Source: Azotimanducus chitobiosivorans
Lineage (GTDB): Bacteria > Pseudomonadota > Gammaproteobacteria > Pseudomonadales > Azotimanducaceae
Direction: 5' to 3'
NCBI GenBank assembly: GCA_965200235.1
Contig: OZ241339.1
Location: 1,612,001 to 1,676,000, forward strand
Length of the DNA stretch: 64,000 bases
The notes under the pieces were generated by a model that saw only the letters and a list, made by a program, of their open reading frames with translations, was not told where the DNA came from and did not search any database. The position numbers were made by a program, and so were the translations under genes. Shown one piece after another: positions 52,766-62,301 of this stretch (position 1 is its first letter; every line of letters begins with the position of its first letter).

Positions 52766-54991
52766 ATGGTGGTTGGATATGCGCATGCAAAAATCGTGAC
52801 AACCCTTCGTGCGTCAATCCTATTGACGCTGGTTGCTGGCAACGCCACACTCGCAAACGATGAGACGCCATCAGAGCGTGTCGGGGACGAGAGTGACCTC
52901 CCAATCGAGACGATGACCGTCTACGGCACGTCAAATCCGATCCCGGTGTTTGACTATCCAGGTCATGTGACCGTGATCGACCGGAACGAGCTAGAGGCGC
53001 GCGCACCGTCTTCGATGTCAGATGCGCTGCGCGATGTGCCTGGTCTGGAGTTCCGCGGCGGCCCGCGACGGACAGGCGAATTGCCCGCCATTCGCGGCTT
53101 AACCGGCGAGAACGTATTGGTGCTCCTTGACGGTGTGCGTCAGAACTTTATATCCGCACACGATGGCCGCTTTTTCGTGGACCCAGAAGTCGTTGGCAGG
53201 GCTGAGGTCTTGCGCGGCGGTGCCTCGGCGCTCTATGGGTCAGGCGCAGTTGGCGGAGTGCTTGCGATTGAGAGCGTGGCGGCGTCCGACCTGTCGGATC
53301 AGCCCTGGGGCTTCCGATTCCGCACCGGCTATCACAGCGTCAACGACGAAGCGCTTGGCTCGGCCACCGCGTTTGCCCGCCGAGGCGGATTCGATGGCAT
53401 TGCAAGCTTCGGCATTCGGCAATCGGGCAACATCTCACTCGGCTCCGGTGTTGACTTGCCGTCAGACGACGAGATTGACACCGCGCTTATCAAAGGCCGC
53501 CAAGCGCTGACCGACGAGCTTACCCTTGACCTGTCATGGCAGCGATTCGGCAACAAGGTGATCGAACCGAACAACGGCCAAGGCACACTCGGCACCGGCA
53601 ACGATGTGCTTGACCGCGAGGTTGACAAGGACATCGATTCACACACCTACAAGGCGGGCCTCGCTTACTACCCTGCGGGCAACGACTGGCTCGCTCTCGA
53701 CATGACCGCCTACGTCTCCAATACCGATGTGGTCGAGTTCGATCCAACCCTGCCTCGAACAACCGTCCGCGAAATCGGTACTGTTGGATTCAACCTGCGC
53801 AACGCATCGCGCATTGTGCTTGGTCGCACGGACACCACACTGACCGTTGGCGCCGACTGGTATCGGGATGAGCAGACCGGACTCGACAATCGCACCATGG
53901 ACCGACGCCGCAACGGTGTGCCGAACGCCAAAAGCGAATTCACGGGCGTGTTCGGCCAGCTAGAGACCTTGATCGATACCGACATTGGTCGATTTCTTTT
54001 GATTCCGGGTATCCGCTTTGACCGCTTCGACAATTCGCCTGACACGGCGAGCGGAGGCAACAACAAAGACGAAGCGGTATCCTCACGTTTCTCTGCAAGC
54101 TTCTCGCCCTCGTCGCTCGGCTGGCTGAAGCTTTTTGGCGCCTATTCGGAAGCTTTCCGTGCGCCGTCGGTCAATGAGTTGTATCTTTCCGGCGTACATT
54201 TCAGCGTCCCGCATCCGGTCCTGTTCAATCCGATGCGAGGGTCGCTCGTGTTCGCCTCCAACAACTTCACGTCCAATGCGAGCCTCGTACCCGAGCAGAG
54301 CGTGACCTTTGAGCTCGGCTTCGGGCTCGATTTTTCTAGCGTGCTGACCGAAGGAGACCGAGTTCAAGTCAAGCTGAGCCACTTTGACACCGAAGCCGAT
54401 GATCTGATCGGCATCAGCGTTCTCTCAGAGCCAGACCCATCATGCTTCGTGCCACCGTTCTTTCAGCCGTGCACATTCGGTACGACCCAATCCGCCAACA
54501 TCAACGAGGCCGAACTGTCGGGCTGGGAAGCGGAGATCAGCTACCAGGCAGCAAGCATGTACGCGCGTCTGGCATTTGCTAGCATTAAAGGCATGGATAC
54601 CACGACCGGGGATGATTTGGGTTCGCTGACACCCGACCGCTTAGCGCTCGATATCGGAACGAATCTGTCCGAGGTGGATGCAACGCTTGGTCTGCGTTTG
54701 CAGATTGCCGACGACTTCAAACGGCGCGGCGCTAGCACCGACAATATCGATGGCCTCACCGCCAGCGGCAGCTTTGCGATCGCTGGCGGTGTGGGTGTCG
54801 CCGAAGAGCGCGACGGCTACGGCGTAGTCGATGTATACGCGACATGGCGACCTCGCATTGCCGAGCAGCGTCTTCGTTTCGACCTCGGCATTGATAATGT
54901 GACTGACAAGAACTATGAGCGGGTGTACCAAGGTGTCTCCGAACCCGGACGAAACTACAAGCTCGCCGTGTCTTGGCAACTGAGCCCTTGA
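52766..54991 (+). CDS. TonB-dependent heme/hemoglobin receptor
   Basis: 741 residues from ATG 52766 (AAGGA ahead); the frame back to 52703 overlaps the Fur box. A signal peptide (TLRASILLTLVAGNATLA) is followed by a TonB-box-like ETMTVYG, plug domain (LRDVPGLEFRGGPRRTG, RAEVLRGGASALYGSGAVGG) and 22-strand barrel ending VSWQLSP. FRAPSVNELYLSG followed by a His-containing loop and NPM resembles the FRAP/NPNL heme-receptor region. The heme oxygenase downstream supports heme as substrate. Confidence 0.9.
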   Translation: MVVGYAHAKIVTTLRASILLTLVAGNATLANDETPSERVGDESDLPIETMTVYGTSNPIPVFDYPGHVTVIDRNELEARAPSSMSDALRDVPGLEFRGGPRRTGELPAIRGLTGENVLVLLDGVRQNFISAHDGRFFVDPEVVGRAEVLRGGASALYGSGAVGGVLAIESVAASDLSDQPWGFRFRTGYHSVNDEALGSATAFARRGGFDGIASFGIRQSGNISLGSGVDLPSDDEIDTALIKGRQALTDELTLDLSWQRFGNKVIEPNNGQGTLGTGNDVLDREVDKDIDSHTYKAGLAYYPAGNDWLALDMTAYVSNTDVVEFDPTLPRTTVREIGTVGFNLRNASRIVLGRTDTTLTVGADWYRDEQTGLDNRTMDRRRNGVPNAKSEFTGVFGQLETLIDTDIGRFLLIPGIRFDRFDNSPDTASGGNNKDEAVSSRFSASFSPSSLGWLKLFGAYSEAFRAPSVNELYLSGVHFSVPHPVLFNPMRGSLVFASNNFTSNASLVPEQSVTFELGFGLDFSSVLTEGDRVQVKLSHFDTEADDLIGISVLSEPDPSCFVPPFFQPCTFGTTQSANINEAELSGWEAEISYQAASMYARLAFASIKGMDTTTGDDLGSLTPDRLALDIGTNLSEVDATLGLRLQIADDFKRRGASTDNIDGLTASGSFAIAGGVGVAEERDGYGVVDVYATWRPRIAEQRLRFDLGIDNVTDKNYERVYQGVSEPGRNYKLAVSWQLSP

Positions 54992-55005
54992 ACCGGAAAA
55001 TAAAC

Positions 55006-55683
55006 ATGAATGTGAAAGCAGGCACTCTCTCCGCAGCGCTCCGCGAGCGAACGAGCACCCTTCACCGCCAGGCGGAGCGCACTGGATTTGTCGGCGCATT
55101 GCTGAAAGGGCGCGGCACGCTTGACGGGTACGCATCGCTGCTCAGGGGTCTGCTTCCAGTCTATGAAGCGATGGAGAATGCGCTCGCCACCCACACGAAA
55201 AGCAATGGCGTCGGCCTTCTCGCGCTGCCCGCCGTCTATCGCACTGAGGCGATCCGAGCTGATCTTGAAGAAATCTCGGCAGCCACAGAGTTTGAGCCGC
55301 CCGCGCTGTCCGCTGCAGAACACTACGCCGAGCGCGTCCGCATGGCGGGCGCAGGCGATGGTGCACGTCTGATCGCGCACGCCTATACACGCTATCTCGG
55401 CGACTTAAATGGTGGCCGCGTCCTGCGCACACAACTCGCGAAGACCTTGTCGCTGGACCCGAGCGCCTTGAGCTTTTTCGACTTTCCTGATATTGACGAC
55501 GTTCGCGCGTTCGTTGCCTCGTACCGTGCGCGTATTGATCAGGCGGGCGAATCGCTGCACAATCGCGACGAAATACTTGAGGAGTCGGCGCAGGCGTTCC
55601 GCTGCAATATTGCGCTATCAGAGGCAGTTGAAACCCAAGTCGCCGCCCGCTGTGAATCGGGCTCAGAAGCCGTCAATGCGTGA
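55006..55683 (+). CDS. Heme oxygenase (biliverdin-producing type)
   Basis: 225 residues from ATG 55006. Proximal heme-ligand His in STLHRQAERTGFV near residue 17; distal helix HAYTRYLGDLNGGRVL carries the flexible Gly-rich segment (GDLxGG). Opens the heme ring to release iron. It follows the receptor by 14 nt and is presumably under the same Fur control. Confidence 0.93.
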   Translation: MNVKAGTLSAALRERTSTLHRQAERTGFVGALLKGRGTLDGYASLLRGLLPVYEAMENALATHTKSNGVGLLALPAVYRTEAIRADLEEISAATEFEPPALSAAEHYAERVRMAGAGDGARLIAHAYTRYLGDLNGGRVLRTQLAKTLSLDPSALSFFDFPDIDDVRAFVASYRARIDQAGESLHNRDEILEESAQAFRCNIALSEAVETQVAARCESGSEAVNA

Positions 55684-56128
55684 TGGCGAATCGAGCGTAG
55701 ATCTTCGCAGCGACGTGAGCGCAAGTGCGCCCACCAAGCCAGGATTCGCGGTGCTGACATGGAGGGTGCTCGGATTCGCGTGCGTGGGCATCGGTGCAAT
55801 CGGCGTCGTGGTGCCGCTTCTGCCGACGACTCTGTTTCTCATCCTCGCGCTCGCCTGCTTTACGCGTGGATCACCCAAGCTCGCAGCGAAGCTGCTTGCG
55901 CATCCACGATTCGGGCCTGCGCTGCACGCATGGCAGCAGCATCGCGCCATTCCAAAACGTGCCAAGGCGCTTGCCGTGTTCGCTATGGTGGTTGCCACCG
56001 CGATCGCGGCACTGAGCACCGAAGGCTGGCCTGTGCCGACACTCGTGGGCGCAATTTTGTTGTGCGTGGGATGCTATGTGGTGACACGCCCTACGGCAGA
56101 GACGAGTAATCAAGACGCGGTTTCGTAA
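55676..56128 (+). CDS. DUF454 (YbaN-like) membrane protein
   Basis: 150 residues. DUF454 signatures: VLGFACVGIGAIGVVVPLLPTT with the LPTTLFLILALACFTRGSP loop, then HAWQQHRAIPKRAKALA. Three to four membrane helices. The ATG at 55676 overlaps the heme oxygenase end by 8 nt. DUF454 genes often accompany heme uptake operons; the function is not established. Confidence 0.85.
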   Translation: MRDGESSVDLRSDVSASAPTKPGFAVLTWRVLGFACVGIGAIGVVVPLLPTTLFLILALACFTRGSPKLAAKLLAHPRFGPALHAWQQHRAIPKRAKALAVFAMVVATAIAALSTEGWPVPTLVGAILLCVGCYVVTRPTAETSNQDAVS

Positions 56129-56194
56129 TCCGTTGCCGTCCAAGGAGTGGCGGACGGTATAATCAAGCAAAGAAACGCATTGCGTTATTAGGCC

Positions 56195-57655
56195 ATGGCA
56201 CAGAAGAAACAACGCGATGTATTTGCTGACATTTCGACAGATACTTTGCCGGAAGACATAAAGAAACACATCCGGGATAACTATCAGGCCGGGCATTTCG
56301 AAAAGGTGTTTCCAGCGGGTTCGAGCGCGATACCACCCATGCTTGTCGGTCGTGAACAGCAGATGGCGCAGCTAATCAGGCTTGTGAACGAAGTCTGCGA
56401 CGAATCAGCTTACGCAAGCCCGTCCATCATCGGTGTTTTCTTACATGGTCCGAGGGGCACTGGTAAGACCGCACTGCTCAGTGCCTTGCAGCAAGGGTTG
56501 CAGCGCACAGGAAAGGCAAATGTGGTGAGTATGACCGGCGACAACGCGTTGCTGTCAAGCAGGCACTTGATTGATCGCCTGTCAAAGCACATGGCGCCGC
56601 CAAGTGAAACGACGGAGACCTATCGAGGCGATGTCAAAGCCGGCGCAAACGCACTCGTTCTCAAAGGCGAGACATCCGGTGGCGTCGAAGTTGCACACAA
56701 GACGACCGAAGGGCATCAGTTTGTGGAAATACAATCGTGCCTGGAGTCTGTCATGGACAGCTCGCCAAACGCGCCTTTGATGCTCTTGGTGGATGAAGCG
56801 CATGGCGCGAAACCCGATGTCTTAGGACGATTGCTCAACGCCATACAAGCATTGGCGCGGGAACCCGAACGCTCAGTCGGCATCGTGCTTGCAGGCACGC
56901 CTGACACACTCGATGTGCTCAGCGACGAAGGGTGCAAAGCCACTTGGTTTCGAGACCGTGCACAAGAAGAACGTTCCGCACCAACGCCGAACGATCTGAC
57001 AATCGAAGATTGCCGCAAGGCAATCACAACGACACTGGCCGCCGCAGAAGTGAGCATTGACAATGATCACAACTTGACGGACATGCTCGCCAAATGCAAA
57101 GGGAGTCCATATTTTCTTCAATCGCTCGGCAAAGCCGCATTGCAAGCCGCACGGAACCACAACGACACCGCCGACTTTAAGGCTGGCGGCGAGATCGACC
57201 ACAGGTTCGGACAGGCGATTCTCAATCGGTATGCGAGCGCATGGCGCGATTTGGAGCATAAAGGGTTGACCGGTTGCGCGTTGCAGCTCGGGGCGATTTG
57301 GAAAGCGCAAGGCGAGCATGTTGACCGATTCCAAATCGATACACAGATCATCCGCAAAGCCATCCGGTCAGGTCTCGATCATGGCCCGGGGCGAGACGAC
57401 CGATCAATACAAACAACATCTCAAGCAAACACGCACTTTGGTCATTTGGGGTTGCTTTGGTCGCCAAGCCTCAACCCCGACGGCCCGTGGGACCTCGGGC
57501 TCCCCTCTTTCTTCGATTACGTCGAGATGCAATTTTCCAAGGCCCACTACAAGAATGAACGGACATCGCTTCACGCCGACATGCAAAATCTTCTCAGCGA
57601 ACTCGGCGTATCTCACGAGGCGGACGGCTCGCGACCTCTGGGCATTGAGTGCTGA
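56195..57655 (+). CDS. P-loop (AAA/ORC-like) ATPase of unknown role
   Basis: 486 residues. ISTDTLPEDIKKHIRDNY at the N-terminus, a sensor-like VGREQQMAQLIRLV, Walker A LHGPRGTGKTALL near residue 88, Walker B LMLLVDEAHG and sensor-1-like VLAGTPDTLDVL. C-terminal 200 residues include KGSPYFLQSLGKAALQAAR, typical of STAND/ORC-type ATPases. No partner gene on the same strand. AT-rich relative to neighbours, so probably acquired. Confidence 0.75.
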   Translation: MAQKKQRDVFADISTDTLPEDIKKHIRDNYQAGHFEKVFPAGSSAIPPMLVGREQQMAQLIRLVNEVCDESAYASPSIIGVFLHGPRGTGKTALLSALQQGLQRTGKANVVSMTGDNALLSSRHLIDRLSKHMAPPSETTETYRGDVKAGANALVLKGETSGGVEVAHKTTEGHQFVEIQSCLESVMDSSPNAPLMLLVDEAHGAKPDVLGRLLNAIQALAREPERSVGIVLAGTPDTLDVLSDEGCKATWFRDRAQEERSAPTPNDLTIEDCRKAITTTLAAAEVSIDNDHNLTDMLAKCKGSPYFLQSLGKAALQAARNHNDTADFKAGGEIDHRFGQAILNRYASAWRDLEHKGLTGCALQLGAIWKAQGEHVDRFQIDTQIIRKAIRSGLDHGPGRDDRSIQTTSQANTHFGHLGLLWSPSLNPDGPWDLGLPSFFDYVEMQFSKAHYKNERTSLHADMQNLLSELGVSHEADGSRPLGIEC

Positions 57656-57792
57656 GAATATCGTTCCTAAATTCAACTCTGAAGCGCAACTTTCAGTGAA
57701 ACGTTGATTTCGTCAGAATCGATTGAGTCCATACTCAAATGAGTTATGTAATGAAAGCAGGTCTGAGATGAATGCAATGGTTACGGTATGAG

Positions 57793-58482
57793 TCACCCGT
57801 CGTGCTTGACCGGACATTCGAAGCGCTTAAACTGGTCTGACCCGGTGCCCTTTAATCGAGAATACAGCGTAATTCCATTGAGATGCGAGTATGAGTCAGT
57901 ATCCAATTGCTTCCACAATGAGTTCGAGCCCTTATTCAATGGCGAAGGCCAAAATGCGACGTACCAATCACTTTTTTTCGACTCGTTAGCGGTTTTCGTT
58001 AGGATCTCTTCTATCTCGCAAATCCGACGTTCAATATACGTCTCATAATACGGTTTCGTTTGATTAAGGCCTGCGGCAAAGATCTTCAGAGGGCTCGTTA
58101 CCACCAAGAGCTTACTGAAGTCTTTGAAGAACTCGCCACCGTTGGTTGAGCTCTCGCACTCGAAAGCGCACTCGATTCGATTCCGTACCTTAATTGTTCC
58201 TGCCCTCGGGTCTCGAAGGCACAAACAAGCTTCTTCAGTCCAAACGCAGTCGAGCAACCACTCGCCCGGTTTCCTAACAAAACTCTCACCGACCTCGATG
58301 TGATGTTTCTTCCATTTACATTCCGGGTTTACAACGGGATTTAGCTCACAGCAAGCATTGCTTAAAAATAGCGCTGATCGAAGAGGATTTGAGTTTGATC
58401 CTTTCAGCTCACGTGTCCGGCTCAGGCTGTTGCTGAGTGCTGTGCTCAGAGCACAATATACTTCTTCAGGAGTTACTGGCAT
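57793..58482 (-). CDS. Hypothetical protein, weak nuclease-like core
   Basis: 229 residues. Not recognised. The middle contains RNRIECAFECESS followed by FFKDFSKLLVVTSPLKIF, a pattern of acidic residues then D-x-x-KL seen in some PD-(D/E)XK-fold proteins; this is a weak hint only. The C-terminal third has SDWYVAFWPSP. ATG 58482 follows the stop of a very small frame by 12 nt. AT-rich composition. Confidence 0.5.
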   Translation of the reverse strand: MPVTPEEVYCALSTALSNSLSRTRELKGSNSNPLRSALFLSNACCELNPVVNPECKWKKHHIEVGESFVRKPGEWLLDCVWTEEACLCLRDPRAGTIKVRNRIECAFECESSTNGGEFFKDFSKLLVVTSPLKIFAAGLNQTKPYYETYIERRICEIEEILTKTANESKKSDWYVAFWPSPLNKGSNSLWKQLDTDSYSHLNGITLYSRLKGTGSDQFKRFECPVKHDG

Positions 58483-58494
58483 GCCATGCTCTGT

Positions 58495-58623
58495 CTACCG
58501 AGGGCGGAAATACGACGGCTCGCGCATCGGGCCGCACAGAGGTATTTCGAGTTCCAATCCGCCACGAGGCGCAAAACATTCGCGGGTCAACTTCACCAAG
58601 TCCCGAAGGGCTCTTTTCACCAT
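58495..58623 (-). CDS. Possible 42-residue small protein
   Basis: ATG 58623 is preceded at 9 nt by GAGGAG. The product contains VKRALRDLVKLTRECFAPRG and ends with EPSYFRPR. It lies 12 nt upstream of the hypothetical gene at 57793-58482, so it may be its first cistron. The rest of the stretch up to the tRNA gene shows nothing convincing. Confidence 0.3.
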   Translation of the reverse strand: MVKRALRDLVKLTRECFAPRGGLELEIPLCGPMREPSYFRPR

Positions 58624-58811
58624 TGTTTGCAGCTCCTCATGGTGCAGATCGCACCTCAACCGACCGATGCCTACAGTGCGAGCAAGTATACGTGTTCCAT
58701 TGGTGCGCTGAGTTTTCTGGTGCTTGCCAGTTGACACCCGCAACCCGCAACTATGACAATTCCACTTTCGCGCCCCAAATATCGCTATCTGGGGATGCGA
58801 GCATACGTTCA

Positions 58812-58885
58812 AGGGGTGTCGCCAAGTGGTAAGGCCCCGGGTTTTGATCCCGGTATCGTAGGTTCGAATCCTGCCACCCCTGCCA
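58812..58885 (+). tRNA. tRNA-Gln (anticodon TTG)
   Basis: Acceptor arms AGGGGTG and CACCCCT close the cloverleaf. The anticodon stem CCGGG/CCCGG encloses loop TTTTGAT with anticodon TTG. The T arm has GGTTCGAATCC, and discriminator G plus CCA are encoded at 58882-58885. It lies upstream of prs, as in E. coli and pseudomonads. Confidence 0.95.
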
Positions 58886-58951
58886 TCAAACGGTTAAAAT
58901 GCCGTCCGCTTGAGATGCCGCCTGACCGCCGCGATTTCTTCCGCAAGACAC

Positions 58952-59896
58952 ATGACCATACCAACACTTTTTGCCGGCAACTCCAATTCGGACCTTGCCC
59001 GGAACATTGCCTATGAGCTTGGCACCGCGCTTGGCGAAGCGTCGGTGGACAGGTTCGCGGACAGCGAGATCAATGTTGAAGTCAGGGAGAACGTGCGCGG
59101 CAAAGATGTCTTTTTGCTGCAATCGACTTGCCGGCCCGCCAACGACCATCTGATGGAGCTGCTCATCCTAGCGGATGCCGTGCGTCGCTCTTCGGCGCAC
59201 CGCATCACCGCCGTACTCCCCTACTTCGGCTATGCGCGGCAAGATCGCCGACCGCGCTCGGCACGCGTTTCCATCAGCGCAAAAGTTGTCGCCGACATGG
59301 TGGCGGTTGCCGGCATCAATCGCGTGCTGACCGTCGATTTGCACGCAGACCAAATTCAAGGCTTCTTCAACATTCCGGTGGACAATGTCTACGGCTCGCC
59401 GGTGCTCATCGACCATGCGCTCTCCAGAAACTACGAGAACCCGCTCGTTGTCTCGCCGGACGTGGGCGGCGTCGTGCGCGCGCGCGCCATCGCCAAGCAG
59501 ATGCACGATGTTGGGCTTGCCATCATCGACAAGCGCCGTCCGACACCGAACGAGGCCGAGGTCGTCAACATCATCGGCGACGTTGAGAACCGCACCTGCA
59601 TCCTTGTCGATGACATCGTCGATACTGCGGGCACACTCTGCAATTCCGCAGATGAACTCAAACGTCGCGGCGCATGCAAGGTAATCGCCTACATCACGCA
59701 CGCGGTGCTATCGGGGAATGCGCTTGAGACTATTTCCGAATCAGGCGTCGATGAGATGTTTGTCACCGACACCATTCCACTGACGCCCGAGGCACAGGCG
59801 GTGCCGAAAATCAAGCAGCTTTCTCTCGCGCCGCTACTCGCCGAAGCGATTCGCCGAGTTAGCAACGAAGAATCCATCAGCGTCATGTTCCGGTAG
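58952..59896 (+). CDS. prs: Ribose-phosphate pyrophosphokinase
   Basis: 314 residues from ATG 58952 (the upstream extension to 58910 is not conserved). Makes PRPP from ribose 5-phosphate and ATP. Seen: FAGNSNSDLARNIA, the flexible-loop RQDRRPRSARVSISAKVVA, DLHADQIQGFF, VVSPDVGGVVRAR, and the PRPP-binding CILVDDIVDTAGTLC. Length typical of class I enzymes. Confidence 0.98.
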   Translation: MTIPTLFAGNSNSDLARNIAYELGTALGEASVDRFADSEINVEVRENVRGKDVFLLQSTCRPANDHLMELLILADAVRRSSAHRITAVLPYFGYARQDRRPRSARVSISAKVVADMVAVAGINRVLTVDLHADQIQGFFNIPVDNVYGSPVLIDHALSRNYENPLVVSPDVGGVVRARAIAKQMHDVGLAIIDKRRPTPNEAEVVNIIGDVENRTCILVDDIVDTAGTLCNSADELKRRGACKVIAYITHAVLSGNALETISESGVDEMFVTDTIPLTPEAQAVPKIKQLSLAPLLAEAIRRVSNEESISVMFR

Positions 59897-59954
59897 CGCA
59901 GCGCCCCGCGAGCGACGCCAAAATCACACGAAGAAGTATAGGAAACAGCCAGTT

Positions 59955-60599
59955 ATGAGCGAACAAATCACTTTGCAACTCCAACAGAGAAGCGTGCGCG
60001 GCACCAATGAGAGCCGGCGGCTTCGCCGCGTCGAACACATGATTCCGGGCGTACTCTATGGCGAAGCGGGCGATACCCAATCCGTCATGGTCTCGGATGT
60101 CGAATTCGGCAAAGCGCTACAGGAGGAATCGTTCTTCTCGCAAGTGCTCAATGCCGAGCTTGACGGCGAGCAGATTCCAACCGTCGTCAAAGACCTGCAG
60201 CGCCATCCGGCGAGCAATCGCGTGCTGCATTTTGACCTGCTGCGCATCAGCGAAGACAACGAGATTCAGGTTTCGGTGCCGCTGCATTTCCTCAACGAAG
60301 AAACCTGCATCGGTGTCAAGCTCGGCGGCGGCAACATCGCCCGGTCAATCACGGAACTCGAAATCCGCTGCCTGCCCAAGCATCTCCCGGAGTACATCGA
60401 AGTCGATTTGGCCGAAGTTGAGGCCGGGCAAACCATTCATCTGTCCGACCTCTCGCTGCCCGAAGGCGTCGAGTTTCTCCATGCCACCGATCATGCACAC
60501 GACAGTCCAGTCGTGAGCATTACGACTCGCCGCGGCGGCAAGGTCGATGAAGATGAGGAGGACGCGGACGAAGGCGACGAAGAGCAAGAAGCTGCGTGA
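59955..60599 (+). CDS. rplY: 50S ribosomal protein L25/CTC
   Basis: 214 residues, the long CTC form: an L25 domain (VRGTNESRRLRRVEHMIPGV, VLHFDLLRI) and a C-terminal TL5-like beta domain (CLPKHLPEYIEVDLAEVEAG), ending in an acidic tail (DEDEEDADEGDEEQ). Binds 5S rRNA. Located 58 nt after prs. Confidence 0.97.
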   Translation: MSEQITLQLQQRSVRGTNESRRLRRVEHMIPGVLYGEAGDTQSVMVSDVEFGKALQEESFFSQVLNAELDGEQIPTVVKDLQRHPASNRVLHFDLLRISEDNEIQVSVPLHFLNEETCIGVKLGGGNIARSITELEIRCLPKHLPEYIEVDLAEVEAGQTIHLSDLSLPEGVEFLHATDHAHDSPVVSITTRRGGKVDEDEEDADEGDEEQEAA

Positions 60600-60619
60600 C
60601 AGGGAGGTACATTTGAGGC

Positions 60620-61204
60620 ATGGCGATTCAGTTGATCGTCGGTCTCGGCAACCCCGGCGATGCCTACAAAGACACACGCCACAACCTCGGTGCGAACTGC
60701 CTGCGTGCGCTGTTGCGGCGTCACGGGCTTGAGGCGGCCCATGCTGCCCGCTACAAGTCGGACTTTGTCCGCGCGCCGCTCTACGGCCAAGCTCGCCGCT
60801 GCCTGATACCGCTGACCTATATGAATCTCTCCGGCCAGCCGGTCGGGCACGTATGCCGGTTCTTTCGCATCCGCGCCGAAGATGTCCTTGTCATCCACGA
60901 TGAAACAGCCTTCGCGCCCGGCGTTGCCCGCCTCAAGGACGGCGGCGGCGCAGGTGGCCACAATGGTGTGCGCGATGTCATTCGCGTGATCGGTCCCGGC
61001 TTCAAGCGACTCAGGCTCGGCGTAGGACAGCCGCCGAAAGGAAGCAACGCCGTCCCTTGGCTTGTCAACTATCGCCCCCCGCAAGAAGAGCGCGAATTGC
61101 TGCTGGCGTCATGCGAGATCAGCGACGCCGTGTGGGCACCCTTGCTGAACGATGATATGGAAGCGGCAATGAATATTTTGCACGCGCCGTCGTCGGACGA
61201 CTAA
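60620..61204 (+). CDS. pth: Peptidyl-tRNA hydrolase
   Basis: 194 residues. Frees peptides from dropped-off peptidyl-tRNA. Motifs: VGLGNPGDAYKDTRHNLGA (catalytic His), LTYMNLSGQPVGH, VIHDETAFAPG (catalytic Asp) and GGAGGHNGVRDV. AGGGAGGT lies upstream of the ATG. Confidence 0.97.
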   Translation: MAIQLIVGLGNPGDAYKDTRHNLGANCLRALLRRHGLEAAHAARYKSDFVRAPLYGQARRCLIPLTYMNLSGQPVGHVCRFFRIRAEDVLVIHDETAFAPGVARLKDGGGAGGHNGVRDVIRVIGPGFKRLRLGVGQPPKGSNAVPWLVNYRPPQEERELLLASCEISDAVWAPLLNDDMEAAMNILHAPSSDD

Positions 61205-61215
61205 GGACTCCGGCA

Positions 61216-62301
61216 ATGGGATTTCAATGCGGCATCGTCGGACTACCCAATGTCGGCAAGTCAACGCTCTTCAATGCGCTCACCAGTGAAACGATAGAAG
61301 CCGCGAACTACCCGTTTTGCACCATCGAACCCAACAAGGGGATTGTGCCTGTCCCTGATTCCCGCCTTGAACGCTTGGGCGCGGTCTACTCGCCGCAAGC
61401 CGTGATTCCGGCGGCCATGACCTTCGTCGATATCGCAGGGCTCGTCAGCGGCGCCGCCCAAGGCGAAGGACTCGGCAATCAGTTTCTCGCGCACATCCGC
61501 GAGACGCAGGCCATCATCCAAGTCGTGCGCTGCTTCGAGGATGATGAAATCACGCATGTGTCCGGCGAAGTTTCGCCGAAAGACGACATGGAGATCATCC
61601 ACACCGAGCTTGTCCTTGCAGACCTCGATACCGTCGAGCGCGCCATGTCCAAAGTGAAAAGGCGCGCGGGCGCAGGCGACAAGGACGCGAGGCGCGAACT
61701 TGCCCTCCTCGAACAGCTTGCCGACGGACTCGGCGCGGGCCGAGCCGCGCGCGAGATCAACCTTGTGGAACATGAGCGGCAACTCGCCGCGCCCTACTGC
61801 CTGCTCACCGCCAAACCCATGCTCATCGTCGCCAACTGCGCCGATGGAGACACGGACGACAACCGCCTGCTTCAAGAAGCTCGTGATGCCGCGGGGGAAA
61901 GCGAAGTGATCCCTCTATGCAACGCCTTGGAAGCCGAAATCGCGCAGCTTGATGCCGATGAACGGGATGAATTCGCCAAGGAGATGGGCATCGACGAGCG
62001 CGGCCTCGCGAAGGTGATACGCGCAGGCTACTCGCTGCTTGGGTTGCATAGCTTCTTCACCGCCGGGCCGAAAGAAGTGCGCGCTTGGACTATTCCCGTA
62101 GGCACATGCGCAAGAGAAGCGGCGGGCACCATCCACACGGATTTCGAACGCGGCTTTATTCGCGCCGAAGTGGTGTCATTGAGTGACCTGCTCGCGGCTG
62201 GCGGGGAACGAGAAGCGCGCGAACTCGGCAAGATTCGCTTGGAAGGCAAGGATTATGTGGTGCAGGACGGCGATGTCATGCACTTTCGGTTCAACGTGTA
62301 G
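61216..62301 (+). CDS. ychF: Redox-sensitive translation-associated ATPase/GTPase YchF (OLA1 family)
   Basis: 361 residues. G1 GLPNVGKSTLFN, G3 DIAGLVSGAAQGEGLGNQF, a coiled helical domain in the middle, and a C-terminal TGS domain (FFTAGPKEVRAWTIPVGT ... YVVQDGDVMHFRFN). The family binds ribosomes and prefers ATP. It follows pth by 11 nt and its 3' end overlaps the convergent VOC gene by 11 nt. Confidence 0.97.
   Translation: MGFQCGIVGLPNVGKSTLFNALTSETIEAANYPFCTIEPNKGIVPVPDSRLERLGAVYSPQAVIPAAMTFVDIAGLVSGAAQGEGLGNQFLAHIRETQAIIQVVRCFEDDEITHVSGEVSPKDDMEIIHTELVLADLDTVERAMSKVKRRAGAGDKDARRELALLEQLADGLGAGRAAREINLVEHERQLAAPYCLLTAKPMLIVANCADGDTDDNRLLQEARDAAGESEVIPLCNALEAEIAQLDADERDEFAKEMGIDERGLAKVIRAGYSLLGLHSFFTAGPKEVRAWTIPVGTCAREAAGTIHTDFERGFIRAEVVSLSDLLAAGGEREARELGKIRLEGKDYVVQDGDVMHFRFNV

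Noticed and set aside
58495..58812. 105-codon minus frame up to the tRNA gene
   Set aside because: Its first 60 codons include no conserved features and begin next to the tRNA; only the last 42 codons have a plausible start and ribosome site.
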